Numbered from the stretch's first letter, positions 28,357-38,828 are shown. The stretch: DNA of 52,403 nt from Rhodoluna sp. (GCA_030832605.1 JAURIU010000004.1:1-52403); one strand, 5' to 3'. Notes: generated by a model not told the origin, from the letters alone. Made by a program: numbers and translations.

Positions 28357-29486
28357 TTTTTGACTACCTTCTTAGAGCTTTTCTTAGCTGTTTTTGATCT
28401 GGTTGCTATTCGTGCAGCGGTGAAGATGATTGCCACGAAGATGAGAATCACGAGTGCGGCACCCCAGGCGCGCTGAAGGCTGGTGTCATTCGCCGAGTCG
28501 AGGTTTTGGTAAATGTAAGTCGGGAGTGATGCCATAGCCTGCAGAGGATCCAAGACTGTGTCATTTGCGTAATTCACGGTAAGTAGCAGCGGCGCCGTTT
28601 CACCGATGATGCGGGCGATGCCAAGCAATACTGCGGTGATGATTCCCGATTTTGCTGCGGGTAGGGTCACGCTTAGGAAGCTACGGTAAGCCGGTGCACC
28701 CAGAGCAAGTGCACCGTTGCGAAGTTCGACAGGAACCAAGCGCAGTGCCTCTTCGGCAACGCGAGTCACAGTCGGGAGCATGAGTGGGATTAGAGCAACC
28801 GAACCCAACCAGCCTGCGTAGGTGGTGAATCCAGTGGTGATAAGTGCGGCATAAACAAACAAGCCGGCAACCACCGAAGGTAAACCAGACATAGCCTGAA
28901 CCAAGGTTCGAACCGTGCCGCGAACTTTGCTTCGGCTTTCGGTGAGATAAACCGCAAGGGCGATTCCCAGTGGCACTGTTACCAGAGTGGTCAACCCAAC
29001 GATGACGAAGGTGCCGAGCACAGCATGACCCACACCACCGTATTCAAGTGAGGTGGTCGAGGTGATGTACACGTTGTTCTGCGAGATGAACTGGGGTGAA
29101 AGTGCTTTAAATCCTTCGGTGATAACCGAGAACATCACCGACATCAACAGAACACCCACCAGAGTGCTAAAGAAGATTGTGAAAATTACGAGCCCTGCAT
29201 CTGCAACACCCTTGCGGCCGAAGATTTTGAAACCGACGAACGAAGCCGCTGCAAACTGCATCGGCAAGAAAATGGTCAGCATCGCTATGGCGCCGTCGAT
29301 GTTGAGTGAGAACGTCAGGGCAAGCGAGGCCAAAGCCGGGAGCACCGAAGCCAGGATGATGCTTCTCGTGCTCTTTGGATTACGAATCTGCCAAGGGCTC
29401 TTGCTCGGTCTAGGCAGAGCCGGAAGCGCAGGGGTGGTCTGAAGGTTTTCCACGTTACTGCCTCCAAGGCTGGGCTTTGGCCACAA
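28353..29486 (-). CDS. pstA: Phosphate ABC transporter permease PstA
   Basis: ABC permease EAA-type region [46 protein letters not shown]. Confidence 0.93.
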   Translation of the reverse strand: MWPKPSLGGSNVENLQTTPALPALPRPSKSPWQIRNPKSTRSIILASVLPALASLALTFSLNIDGAIAMLTIFLPMQFAAASFVGFKIFGRKGVADAGLVIFTIFFSTLVGVLLMSVMFSVITEGFKALSPQFISQNNVYITSTTSLEYGGVGHAVLGTFVIVGLTTLVTVPLGIALAVYLTESRSKVRGTVRTLVQAMSGLPSVVAGLFVYAALITTGFTTYAGWLGSVALIPLMLPTVTRVAEEALRLVPVELRNGALALGAPAYRSFLSVTLPAAKSGIITAVLLGIARIIGETAPLLLTVNYANDTVLDPLQAMASLPTYIYQNLDSANDTSLQRAWGAALVILIFVAIIFTAARIATRSKTAKKSSKKVVKK

Positions 29487-30480
29487 TCCAGGCGGCCAGC
29501 CAGTTGATCAAAAGGGTGATTACGAACAAAACCAGACCGGCTGCGATTAGAGCCTTTACCTCTTCAGGCGAAGCAGCACCGAAGAACGAAACAATCATCG
29601 AGGCAATCGAGCCACCACGGCTCTCGACCACTTCGACCCAGTTGATCTCGAATGAGAGGTTGAGCACAAAGAAGATTGCAACGGTCTCACCTAGAGCTCG
29701 ACCTAGACCAAGCAAAGCGCCACCGACGACACCGCCCGATGAGGTCGGCAGAATCACCCTCATAAACGTGGATGAACGGCTGGCACCTAGAGCAATCGAT
29801 GCGTTGATAACGTCACGGTCGAGTTGGCTAAAGATTTCGCGAGTGACCGACGTGATGATCGGCACGATCATGACAGCCACGACCCAGCCGGCGATAAACG
29901 GGCTGTTTACGAAGCTTCCGCTGTCGTTGTTGAAAAGTGGAATGAACCCAAGGTTCTCGTTGAGCAGTTTTGCCCAGTGCGAGGCGACCGGAGTGAAAAC
30001 ACCGACGCCCCATAGACCAATAACGATCGATGGAATGGCTGCGAGTAGGTCAACAATCAGTGTCGCGATTTTGGCAACTCGCGAGCTGGCGAAAAATTCG
30101 ATGAAGTAGGCTGCCGCAATTGCCATGGGCACTGCCAGAATCATGCCGCTTACTGCGATTAGCAGCGAACCCCAGAGCATCGGCCCAATTTGGAATACGA
30201 GGTTTTCTGGATCTGCGGCACTCCACTGGCTTCCAAAAATGAAGCCTGGGCCTTGTTTGGCCAGGGTGCCCCAAGACATGTATAAGAGGTAGGTAAGAAT
30301 GAGGCCAACGATGGCAACGGCACCGATCGCAGCTGAACGTGCTATACCAAAAAAGGCTTTGTCTTGAACTGAGTGAGGCTTAACGGCCAACCGGCGCCGT
30401 GGTGGCACGGGTTTTTGTGTTTCGGAAGCGACGCTCATTGCTTCAGTCTGGCTAAATACGGTAAATGATGGCTGTGGCAA
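29455..30480 (-). CDS. pstC: Phosphate ABC transporter permease PstC
   Basis: ASIALGASRSSTFMRVILPTSSGGVVGGALLGLGRALGETVAIFFVL; overlaps pstA. Confidence 0.93.
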   Translation of the reverse strand: MPQPSFTVFSQTEAMSVASETQKPVPPRRRLAVKPHSVQDKAFFGIARSAAIGAVAIVGLILTYLLYMSWGTLAKQGPGFIFGSQWSAADPENLVFQIGPMLWGSLLIAVSGMILAVPMAIAAAYFIEFFASSRVAKIATLIVDLLAAIPSIVIGLWGVGVFTPVASHWAKLLNENLGFIPLFNNDSGSFVNSPFIAGWVVAVMIVPIITSVTREIFSQLDRDVINASIALGASRSSTFMRVILPTSSGGVVGGALLGLGRALGETVAIFFVLNLSFEINWVEVVESRGGSIASMIVSFFGAASPEEVKALIAAGLVLFVITLLINWLAAWIVAKAQPWRQ

Positions 30481-30481
30481 A

Positions 30482-30500
30482 GGTTAACGGAAAGTGAATT
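30482..30500 (-). promoter_or_regulatory. Degenerate PHO box-like repeat upstream of pstC
   Basis: + strand GGTTAACGGAAAGTGAATT has the same half-site spacing as the pstS site GGTGAACGTATAGTGAACC. Confidence 0.5.
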
Positions 30501-30579
30501 ACACCGAGCATCCGCGCTTCAAACTGGGCGTCAACCTGCATGTTTGGAGCAACACCTCGGCATGGGCGACAATGTAGCA

Positions 30580-32151
30580 ATGCAGAGTGAATACGATGTC
30601 GTGATTGTTGGCGGCGGGCATAACGGCCTGACTGCTGCCGCTTACCTAGCCAAGGCGGGTCTGAACACACTCGTTCTCGAGCGACTCGACATTTTTGGTG
30701 GTGCCGCGGTTTCGGCTCAGGCATTCGACGGCGTGGCCGCCAAACTCTCTCGCTACAGCTACTTGGTCAGCCTGCTTCCCCAGCAGATCATCGAAGATCT
30801 CGGGCTAGACATCACGCTGGCCGAGCGTCGCTACTCCTCTTATACGCCGCTACCCGGCTCCAACAGGGGGCTGCTGGTCGATAACCACGACGCGACCGCC
30901 ACGGCAAACTCCTTCGGTTCGATTGGCGCCGCTGCCGACCAAGCGGCTTGGAACAACTTCTATGCGCAAACCACCAAGGCTGCCGAGGTGCTGTTCGACA
31001 CCGTGACCAAGCCGTTGGCAAGGCGGGCGGATGTTCGCGCGGCGTTAGGCGCAGCATCCGAGTCTGACGACCTCTGGCAAATGTTGTTCGAACGTCCGAT
31101 CGGCGAAACCATCGCAGAGCGTTTCGAGAACGATTTGGTGCGCGGTGTTGTTCTAACCGATGCGCTCATCGGAACCTTCGCCCCGAACCTAGACGATTCG
31201 CTCGCGGCCAACAAGTGCTTTTTGTACCACGTGATTGGTGGCGGCACCGGCGACTGGAACATTCCGGTTGGCGGTATGGGCAGTATAACGAATTCAATGC
31301 GCGAATCGGCCATTCGGTTTGGCGCGCAGTTGCAAGCAGGTGCGACCGTCACCAAGATTTCGCCAGAAGGAGTGGTGCAGTTTGAGCTCGATGGTGTGAG
31401 CCAGAGCATTTCGGCCAAACGAGTTTTGGTCAACGCCGCCCCGGCCGAACTCGCGAGGCTAACCGGGCGCACACCTAAGCCGGTTGAAGGTGCGCAGGCA
31501 AAAGTGAACCTACTGCTCAGTCGCCTGCCAAAACTGAAAGACCCCACGCTCGACCCGAGGGCTGCCTTCGGGGGCACTTTTCACATCAACGAAACCTGGC
31601 CGCAGTTGCAGCAGGCGTTCGACGCAGCCGAGCGCGGTGAGATTGCCTCACCACTGCCCTGCGAGATTTATTGTCATTCGCTCACCGACCCGTCGATTTT
31701 GGGCGATGACTTGAGAGCCAGCGGTGCTCAGACGCTGACGGTTTTCGCGCTGCACGCACCTCACCGCCTCACCGAACACTTCGACAACGACGAACTTCGC
31801 GCGCGCCTTCAGCAGGCCGTGATTGACTCACTCAACTCGGTGCTTGCTGAACCAATCGAACCGTTGATTTTGCGCGACGGCAATGGCGAGCTGTGCATCG
31901 AAACCAAGACCACAAAAGACCTAGAGGATGCCCTTGGCTTACCAGGCGGAAACATTTTTCACGAACCACTCAAGTGGCCGTTTGCCGAAGACTCCGAGCC
32001 GCTCGAGACCGCGGCACAGCGTTGGGGTGTGGCGACCGAGCACGACAACATCTTGCTCTGCGGCTCGGGAGCCAGACGCGGTGGTGCTGTCAGCGGAATT
32101 GGCGGGCACAATGCAGCCGCTGCGGTAATCGAAGAACTACTAGGGCTCTAG
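30580..32151 (+). CDS. Phytoene desaturase/CrtI-like FAD-dependent oxidoreductase (PYROXD2-like)
   Basis: YDVVIVGGGHNGLTAAAYLAKAGLNTLVLER dinucleotide-binding fold; C-terminal LCGSGARRGGAVSGIGGHNAAAAVIE. Confidence 0.88.
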   Translation: MQSEYDVVIVGGGHNGLTAAAYLAKAGLNTLVLERLDIFGGAAVSAQAFDGVAAKLSRYSYLVSLLPQQIIEDLGLDITLAERRYSSYTPLPGSNRGLLVDNHDATATANSFGSIGAAADQAAWNNFYAQTTKAAEVLFDTVTKPLARRADVRAALGAASESDDLWQMLFERPIGETIAERFENDLVRGVVLTDALIGTFAPNLDDSLAANKCFLYHVIGGGTGDWNIPVGGMGSITNSMRESAIRFGAQLQAGATVTKISPEGVVQFELDGVSQSISAKRVLVNAAPAELARLTGRTPKPVEGAQAKVNLLLSRLPKLKDPTLDPRAAFGGTFHINETWPQLQQAFDAAERGEIASPLPCEIYCHSLTDPSILGDDLRASGAQTLTVFALHAPHRLTEHFDNDELRARLQQAVIDSLNSVLAEPIEPLILRDGNGELCIETKTTKDLEDALGLPGGNIFHEPLKWPFAEDSEPLETAAQRWGVATEHDNILLCGSGARRGGAVSGIGGHNAAAAVIEELLGL

Positions 32152-32169
32152 ACGAGAGCTTCTCGGCAG

Positions 32170-33681
32170 TTAGCGAACAACCTTCGCGGTCGACTTGGCA
32201 TAAACCCGAGTAACGAACGACGCCGTGCCGGTAGCTACGGTGTTACCCACTACATATTTAGAAGCATCCGCGCTGGTTAGTTTGTAGGTGCTCTTGGTTG
32301 CACCCGAAATAACTTTGCAACCGTAGCTAGCCAGGTTCAGAACCGCAGCCTTGGGGCTCGCCTTGGTGCACCGCAGCCAGCGATAGGAAACCTTAGGCAC
32401 GGGGAAACCAACCGCAGTTGGTTTGGCAATGGTTAGCGTTTGACCAACCTTCGCCTTACCACTCACGGTTGCACCTTTTGTGATCGAAGGCAGCTGAACA
32501 ACTGTGATGGCCGCTGTAGTGACCGCTTTGATTTCGACTCCTCGTTTTGTCACGGTCACGAGAACCGACAGCTTGGTGCCGAGGTCGGCGTCGACGTGGT
32601 TGTAGGTTGCAGCCGTTGCCGCGGCGATTGGCTTTCCGTTGCGCATCCACTGGTATTCAAAGTTTGCCCCCGCGCCCCAGTCACCCAAGACCACACCGTG
32701 CCGCTTCGAAGCAAAGCTGGCTGGTTCGACAGTTGGAACTGGGTAGGCGCGCACAGAGGCAAAGTACCAATTAGAGCTGTTGCCGGCACGGTCAACTGCG
32801 CGAACCGAAATTTTTGTGCTGGCAGCGCTCGCGTTGAACTCGGGCAGCAGGGTTAGTGAAAACTCGAGCGCTTCTGAATAAGGCCGGCTAACGGTCTTGC
32901 CCGCATAACCGTATTCCAAACGCACGACGCCCGAGTCGGCATCCGCGCCAATCTGATTGGCAATCAAGACTGAACCGATGCGCTCGGTGAGCAACCCCGA
33001 AAGGCTTGGTGCGACATTGTCAAAAATAATTTCGTCGGTGAACACCGCGCTCTTGGTTTGGTTGGCCAAAATGTAACGCGCATACACCGTGGCCGCCTGG
33101 CCCGAAGCGCCGGCGGTTAGAGTCCAGTCGATGGGATCTCCAAGGTCGGCCTGAACCACTTGCAAGAATGTTGCGCTATTAGAAAGTTCAACCGCGGTGG
33201 CACCGATCGGTGCGTTGGCCGCGAGGGTTACCGAGGTCGAGTTGGTGTGAGTCTGACCCTCATTGATCACAACGCCAACCGGCGGCAGCGTGCGAAACGC
33301 GGCCAAATCGCTGTAGCTGGTACCTACTGTGGTGGCCATTACCGCACGAACGAAATAAAGGGTGTCTTGGTTCAAGTTTCCGATTGTCAAAGTAAATTCG
33401 TGATCTTGATTGTCGAGAGTTTGACCCCAAGTCACTAGCTGGTTCACCGCTAGCGTCGAGAACGAGTAGTCGGTCGCAAGTTGAATCGACAGATTCGGGC
33501 TAAGTCCCTGAGCGTTGGCAACAACGCTGAACTGAGCCTCGGTGGTGTCGACCGCTAAAACGTCTGGCGAATAAACTGCTGGGGCTGCGAGCGCAGCCAC
33601 TGCCGAGTTCGAGACCCCGAAAACTGGCAGCAGAGCGACCATGCAAGCGGCCAGCAGTTTGAAACTAAACCCCAACTTCAT
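32170..33681 (-). CDS. Secreted hypothetical protein with Ig/fibronectin-like repeats
   Basis: Signal peptide; beta-rich modules such as YQWMRNGKPIAAATAATYNHVDADLGTKLSVLVT and VSYRWLRCTKASPKA. Confidence 0.7.
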   Translation of the reverse strand: MKLGFSFKLLAACMVALLPVFGVSNSAVAALAAPAVYSPDVLAVDTTEAQFSVVANAQGLSPNLSIQLATDYSFSTLAVNQLVTWGQTLDNQDHEFTLTIGNLNQDTLYFVRAVMATTVGTSYSDLAAFRTLPPVGVVINEGQTHTNSTSVTLAANAPIGATAVELSNSATFLQVVQADLGDPIDWTLTAGASGQAATVYARYILANQTKSAVFTDEIIFDNVAPSLSGLLTERIGSVLIANQIGADADSGVVRLEYGYAGKTVSRPYSEALEFSLTLLPEFNASAASTKISVRAVDRAGNSSNWYFASVRAYPVPTVEPASFASKRHGVVLGDWGAGANFEYQWMRNGKPIAAATAATYNHVDADLGTKLSVLVTVTKRGVEIKAVTTAAITVVQLPSITKGATVSGKAKVGQTLTIAKPTAVGFPVPKVSYRWLRCTKASPKAAVLNLASYGCKVISGATKSTYKLTSADASKYVVGNTVATGTASFVTRVYAKSTAKVVR

Positions 33682-33683
33682 TT

Positions 33684-34724
33684 TTACGCCGCCGATTCCT
33701 TTTCAACTGCCGCTCGCACACGGGGTGCCACTTCTTCAGCGTATAGACGAATGGTGTTCATCAGCTTCGAGTGCGGCATCGTGCCGTTTGCATATTTCAA
33801 ATCGAAACGGGATGCTCCGACCGAAGTCACCGCGTGCGTGATCTTGGCGGCCACTGTTTCGGGTGAGCCGACGTACATCGATCCGTAACGTACCTCTGAC
33901 ACGAAGTGGTCTTTGCTGGTCTCGCCCCAACCGCGTTCGCGACCGATGCGGCCGAACGACTCGAGGTAGCACGGCCACATTTCTTCGATGGCCTGCTCGT
34001 CGGTTTCAGCGATGTGACCCGGAGAGTGAATCGAGACCGGCAACTCGGGTTTGCCCTGCTCGGCGAGTGACATGCGATAGAGCTTTGAGAACGGGGCAAA
34101 CCGCGCAGGGTCTCCGCCGATGATTGCGAGAGCCAACGGAATGCCGAGGCGCGCTGCTCGCATCACCGACTCCGGGCTGCCGCCCACACCAACCCGAATG
34201 CCAATCGAACCGCCTTCGGTTTTTGGATAAACCTCTTGATTAGTCAGCGGTGGTCGAATCGAGCCAGACCAGGTGACCGGCTTTTCTTTGAGCAATTCCA
34301 TGAGCAACTCGAGCTTTTCTTCGAACAATTGCGCATAGTCGCTGAGTGCGTAGCCAAATAGAGGGAAAGACTCGGTGAATGAACCGCGACCCGCGGTGAT
34401 CTCTGCTCGACCGTTGCTCAACGCATCGATGGTGGCGAATCGCTGGTAGACGCGAATCGGGTCTTCGCTCGATAGCACGGTTACGCCGGTGCCCAGGGTG
34501 ATGCGTGAGGTGCGTGTAGCGATGCCGGCCAAGATGGTGTCTGGTGCCGAAACCGCGAAGTCATCGCGGTGGTGCTCGCCGACGGTGAACGCGTCTAGGC
34601 CGACTTGCTCGGCATAGACCGCCTGCTCAACGATGTCGCGAATGACCTGACCAGCGCTCTGCGGCCTGCCCTGGTCATCGACATTCATGTCGCCAAAGGT
34701 GTCTAGGCCAAATCTGATTTTCAT
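33684..34724 (-). CDS. LLM-class flavin-dependent oxidoreductase (luciferase-like)
   Basis: FGLDTFGDMNVDDQGRP...VYAEQVGLDAFTVGEHHRDDFAVSAPDTILAGIATRTSRITLGTGVTVLSSEDPIRVYQRFATIDALSNGRAEI. Confidence 0.92.
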   Translation of the reverse strand: MKIRFGLDTFGDMNVDDQGRPQSAGQVIRDIVEQAVYAEQVGLDAFTVGEHHRDDFAVSAPDTILAGIATRTSRITLGTGVTVLSSEDPIRVYQRFATIDALSNGRAEITAGRGSFTESFPLFGYALSDYAQLFEEKLELLMELLKEKPVTWSGSIRPPLTNQEVYPKTEGGSIGIRVGVGGSPESVMRAARLGIPLALAIIGGDPARFAPFSKLYRMSLAEQGKPELPVSIHSPGHIAETDEQAIEEMWPCYLESFGRIGRERGWGETSKDHFVSEVRYGSMYVGSPETVAAKITHAVTSVGASRFDLKYANGTMPHSKLMNTIRLYAEEVAPRVRAAVEKESAA

Positions 34725-35323
34725 GATGCTCTCTCTAAATAGCTCAAGATAATTGTGAAGGCTTCGACCTGAGTTTCGAGCGACATGGTCGGTTTGCCAG
34801 AAAACTCGGATGCTTGCTCAGGCACCAGCGGAACGTGAATGAAACCCGACCGAACGTCGGTGCCTTCCAACAACTGCTGCATCACATAGAAGATGTGGTT
34901 GCATACAAATGTTCCCGCCGAGCTCGAACTCTCGGCAGGTATGCCGGCGGAGGAGAGTTGCGCGAGTAGAGCATCCACTGGAAGCGTGGTCGGTAGCTCA
35001 GGTGCGCCGGGGTTCGAAATCGTCTGACTGCTGCGGGTATCGCCCGCGTTGTCAGCAAGGTTTGCGTCATCTAGGTTCTGAGCCCGAGTTTCGATTGATA
35101 TGGATGCACGGCCCTCGGCCTGCCCGATGCATACGACCGTTTGCGGATCATGCTGTGCAATCAACTGCTCAAGTCGCGTGGCCGCTCGCTCATACTCGAC
35201 CGGCAGTACCTCTAAAACTAGCTTTTCGGAAAGTTGAGATTCGGCGAGCGCGGCAACGATCAGTTGCGAGGGGTTCAGAGTGGACCCAGAAAAGGGCTCA
35301 AAACCGGTGACGAGGATGGGCAC
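34721..35323 (-). CDS. pcp: Pyroglutamyl-peptidase I
   Basis: MPILVTGFEPFSGSTLNPSQ; CIGQAEGRASISIETRAQNLDDA; SAGTFVCNHIFY (catalytic Cys region). Confidence 0.92.
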   Translation of the reverse strand: MPILVTGFEPFSGSTLNPSQLIVAALAESQLSEKLVLEVLPVEYERAATRLEQLIAQHDPQTVVCIGQAEGRASISIETRAQNLDDANLADNAGDTRSSQTISNPGAPELPTTLPVDALLAQLSSAGIPAESSSSAGTFVCNHIFYVMQQLLEGTDVRSGFIHVPLVPEQASEFSGKPTMSLETQVEAFTIILSYLERAS

Positions 35324-35529
35324 GTTTCAAGACTATTGCCGAAACCGACTGCGTACCCAAAAATCCGTTACTTAAACGTTATGCCCTATTTGAAACAACT
35401 CTCAGGTTATTCACAGTTGACTATTCCTGTAAGCCGCTTTACCTCGGTCCTGGCTGACACAGAAGTTTGCGTTGCGCCAGAGCCTTTATTGACTTACATC
35501 GAAGTAATTGATCAATGAAAGGTAACAAA

Positions 35530-36330
35530 ATGAACCTAGCTTTAGACTACGGACAACATTCCGCTATTTATAACATGCTCTCTTTGGGCATTGCCAGCAT
35601 GACCTTCACAGCATTCTTCCTTTGGTTTGCTCGTGACCGCGTGCTACCTCGCTACAGAACCGCAATCATGGTTTCGGCATCGGTTGTTTCGATTGCTGCT
35701 TACCACTACTTCAGAATGTACGACTCATTCAACAAAGCAGCGGGTGAGATGACTGCCACCGGTGGTTACAACCTGAACCTTGCTGAGTACAACGTCGGCT
35801 ACCGCTACGTGGACTGGTTCCTAACCGTTCCACTACTTCTAGTTGAAGTTGTTGCAGTACTTGCTCTGGCTCGTGCAGTTCAGTCATCGATGCTAAAGCG
35901 CCTTGTGCCTGCAGCAGCGCTGATGATCGCACTTGGCTACCCAGGTGACGCTCGTCTAGACAACGTGTTCGGCCTACAGCTAGACCCATCAGTATGGGGT
36001 CTACTATCGACCATCCCGTTCCTATACATCCTGTACGTACTTCTATTCGAGCTCAGCAAGAGCCTCGAGCGTCAGTCTGACGCAGTGAAGAAGAAGGTAA
36101 CCGCGCTTCGCATTCTATTGTTTGCATCATGGGGCGTTTACCCAATCTCGTTCATCGCAAACATGCAGGCCGGTGACCCAACCGGAGGCGGCTTCATGCT
36201 TCGTGAAGTTGGTTACACCATCGCTGACATCACTGCAAAGTGTGTATTCGGTCTGATCATTTACTCGATCGCCCGTATCAAGTCGGCTGAAGACAGCAAA
36301 GAATTCGCTGCAAGCGAGTTCAAGGACTAA
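35530..36330 (+). CDS. Actinorhodopsin (xanthorhodopsin-like light-driven proton pump)
   Basis: Helix C RYVDWFLTVPLLLVE (acceptor D, donor E, green-tuning L); helix B AAYHYF; helix G DITAKCVFGLIIY retinal Lys; AAAGG Shine-Dalgarno 7 nt before ATG 35530. Confidence 0.96.
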   Translation: MNLALDYGQHSAIYNMLSLGIASMTFTAFFLWFARDRVLPRYRTAIMVSASVVSIAAYHYFRMYDSFNKAAGEMTATGGYNLNLAEYNVGYRYVDWFLTVPLLLVEVVAVLALARAVQSSMLKRLVPAAALMIALGYPGDARLDNVFGLQLDPSVWGLLSTIPFLYILYVLLFELSKSLERQSDAVKKKVTALRILLFASWGVYPISFIANMQAGDPTGGGFMLREVGYTIADITAKCVFGLIIYSIARIKSAEDSKEFAASEFKD

Positions 36331-36350
36331 TCAACGACTAGTCGAAAAGG

Positions 36351-36383
36351 TGGGAGGGCGCGAAAGTGCCCTCCCATTTTTTT
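36351..36383 (+). terminator. Rho-independent terminator after actinorhodopsin
   Basis: TGGGAGGGC-GCGAAAGT-GCCCTCCCA followed by TTTTTTT. Confidence 0.9.
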
Positions 36384-36398
36384 CGCAGAAAGGCAACC

Positions 36399-36797
36399 AT
36401 GTCAAACGCAGACAACCGTGCCCGCCTTGTTCTCAAAACCGGGTCTCTAGTGTTCGGCCTAAGTGCCCTACTACTGCTCGCGACTCCAGCGCTGTTCAAC
36501 GAACTTCTCGGCCTGGCCACCAACCCCGACCTCGAGTGGTCGATGCGCATGATCGGCATCACACTCGTGGCGCTGGCGGGCAATATGTTTTCGGTCGCTA
36601 GTCGTGGCAGCGAAGCATCCGTGCGCTTCTCGGCCAGAGTCATGCAAGCGAGTGCCTTCGCGCTCGGCGTACTGACCCTACTGATTCCGACGGCGCAAAC
36701 CTGGTTCACCATCGGCTACGCAGCGATCGGTTTTAGCTTTTCAATCGCTTACACAATCGCTCTCGGCTTCGGCTCAAAAGCCGACCCGCAGCAATAA
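36399..36797 (+). CDS. Small 4-TM hypothetical membrane protein
   Basis: MSNADNRARLVLKTGSLVFGLSALLLLATPALFNELLGL...; four hydrophobic stretches; SD AGAAAGG upstream. Confidence 0.7.
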   Translation: MSNADNRARLVLKTGSLVFGLSALLLLATPALFNELLGLATNPDLEWSMRMIGITLVALAGNMFSVASRGSEASVRFSARVMQASAFALGVLTLLIPTAQTWFTIGYAAIGFSFSIAYTIALGFGSKADPQQ

Positions 36798-36854
36798 ACT
36801 AACCACAATCTCCTTGGATGCTCGCATGCAAGGCCCTCAAACTAAAGGTTCATC

Positions 36855-37499
36855 ATGCCAAGACAGCTTTCAGCATTCTTAAGACTTGCAACCGCGCTAG
36901 CCATCTATGGCAGCATTTTTTGGCAGGTGTCTGACCGCCTGGCCAACAACCTGTTTCGCGCACAGGAGTACTTCTTTTACTTCACGATTCAAACCGCACT
37001 GATCTCGGCTACCGTTCTAGCCATCTCAGGCATCGGCGCTCTTCGTGGCAAGCCGCAGAGCCTACGCCTGTCTCAGGTGCGCCTCTGGGTGGTTTCATAC
37101 GAGGTCGTCGTAGCGATTGTCTACAACGCCCTGCTGCGCGGCACCGAGGTGCTGCCTGGAGACCCAGACTACGGCTACGACTGGCCGGTGCTGCCGAACG
37201 AGATTCTGCACGTGTGGGCACCGATCTTCATTCTCATCGACTGGGCACTGTCTAAAGACGGCGTCAAGATTGCCACCAAGAAGGTTTGGTGGGTCGTTGC
37301 CTACCCGCTCACCTGGTTGGCCGTTTCGATTCTTCGCGGAGCTTTCGCCCCTGACCACTGGTGGGCCTACTGGTTCTTAGACCCAGCCGAGGGTGTTGAG
37401 CAGATGCTCACCTACATCTTCGGTATCTCGGCGTTCATGATTGTGGCTGGGTTCGGCTTCAACGCGCTGCGCAATCTGGTCGCAAAGGTTCAGCGCTAG
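36855..37499 (+). CDS. Pr6Pr family membrane protein
   Basis: FYFTIQTALISATVLAISGI; VSYEVVVAIVYNALLRG; WPVLPNEILHVWAPIFILIDWAL. Confidence 0.8.
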   Translation: MPRQLSAFLRLATALAIYGSIFWQVSDRLANNLFRAQEYFFYFTIQTALISATVLAISGIGALRGKPQSLRLSQVRLWVVSYEVVVAIVYNALLRGTEVLPGDPDYGYDWPVLPNEILHVWAPIFILIDWALSKDGVKIATKKVWWVVAYPLTWLAVSILRGAFAPDHWWAYWFLDPAEGVEQMLTYIFGISAFMIVAGFGFNALRNLVAKVQR

Positions 37500-37528
37500 C
37501 GCTTTTTAGCGGATGCTCTGCGAGCGCC

Positions 37529-38713
37529 CTAGCTAGCTGCTAGTTGCCCGCAAGCGCCGTCAATCTCTTTACCGCGAGTGTCTCGCAGCGTGGTCGGAAT
37601 GCCGGCCTTTTCGAGTGTTGAGATGAACACGCGGGTTACCTCTGGAATCGATGCCGTCCAAATCGAGCCCGGGGTTGGGTTGAGCGGAATCGGGTTCACG
37701 TGAACCCAACCCTTGCCTCGTTCGTTGAGCTTCTTGGCCAACAGCTCGGCACGCCACTCGTGGTCATTCATGTCTTTGATTAGCGCGTATTCGATTGACA
37801 CTCGGCGGCCCGTTGCGTCGAAGTATGCCCTTGCAGCATCGAGAGCCTCGTCAACCTTCCACTTTGAGTTCACCGGAATTAGCTCATCGCGCAGTTTGTC
37901 ATCGGGTGCGTGAAGCGACAGCGCGAAAGTCACGGGGATTTTTTCTGCCGCAAGCTTGTGAATCGCTGGCACGAGACCAACGGTCGAAACGGTGATGTTG
38001 CGAGCCGACATGCCAAGCCCGTTTGGCTGTGGCTCGACCATGGTGCGCAGGGCAGACATCACGCGGTTGTAGTTGGCTAGCGGCTCACCCATGCCCATAA
38101 AGACAATGTTGCTGACTCGCTCTGGCGCATCTCCAGCTTTGGCCTTGCGGCCGCCGAGCTCGCCCCTGGCGATGGCTTGATTGGCACGTACGATTTGGTC
38201 GACGATTTCGCCAGCCGACATGTTGCGGGTGAGTCCCGCCTGGCCGGTGGCACAGAACGGGCAGTTCATGCCGCAGCCGGCTTGTGAAGAAATGCACAGC
38301 GTGATTCGGCCCGTGTAGCGCATCAGCACCGACTCAACCAGCGCGCCGTCGAATAAGCGCCACAAGAACTTGATGGTGTCGCCCTTGTCGGTCTGCAGCC
38401 GCTTGACCTCGGTGAGCATCGTTGGCAACAGCGCTGAGACGAGCTCTTCGCGCCCAGAGGCCGGTAGGTCGGTCATGTCGGCCGGGTTGCTCGTGTAGTG
38501 GGTGAAGTAGTGGGTCGATAGCTGCTTGGCCCTAAACCCCTGAATGCCCAGCTCTTTAACGCGAGCGGCACGCTCTTCAATGCTGAGGTCGGCAAGGTGC
38601 ACCGGGGGCTGCTTGCGCTTTGGCTCGGCGAACTGAAGCAGCGGCTTGCCGGTTTCATCTTTAGCCTGCGTCCAGCCCTCGGCCGCAGGGCGAACTTGTT
38701 TGCGCTCGGTCAT
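37529..38713 (-). CDS. rlmN: 23S rRNA (adenine(2503)-C(2))-methyltransferase
   Basis: Radical [63 protein letters not shown]. Confidence 0.95.
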   Translation of the reverse strand: MTERKQVRPAAEGWTQAKDETGKPLLQFAEPKRKQPPVHLADLSIEERAARVKELGIQGFRAKQLSTHYFTHYTSNPADMTDLPASGREELVSALLPTMLTEVKRLQTDKGDTIKFLWRLFDGALVESVLMRYTGRITLCISSQAGCGMNCPFCATGQAGLTRNMSAGEIVDQIVRANQAIARGELGGRKAKAGDAPERVSNIVFMGMGEPLANYNRVMSALRTMVEPQPNGLGMSARNITVSTVGLVPAIHKLAAEKIPVTFALSLHAPDDKLRDELIPVNSKWKVDEALDAARAYFDATGRRVSIEYALIKDMNDHEWRAELLAKKLNERGKGWVHVNPIPLNPTPGSIWTASIPEVTRVFISTLEKAGIPTTLRDTRGKEIDGACGQLAAS

Positions 38714-38798
38714 GGTCTGGAGTCTTTTCGTTGGGCTAAAGCGGATGCTGTCTTCACAAGTTTAAGCGTCAACGCCGCACTTGCGCAGGCAAAAGAAA

Positions 38799-38828
38799 AG
38801 TGGGTGGAACCTTTCGGCTCCACCCACT
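38799..38828 (-). terminator. Terminator downstream of the secreted CBM-like gene
   Basis: AGTGGGTGGA-ACCTTTCGGC-TCCACCCACT perfect 10-bp stem with T-rich tail on the minus strand. Confidence 0.85.

Noticed and set aside
29477-30109. 210-aa ORF opposite pstC
   Set aside because: Antisense to a well-conserved permease; Thr/Arg/Ser-rich shadow composition
30960-31577. 205-aa ORF opposite the CrtI-like gene
   Set aside because: Antisense shadow ORF; no supporting motif
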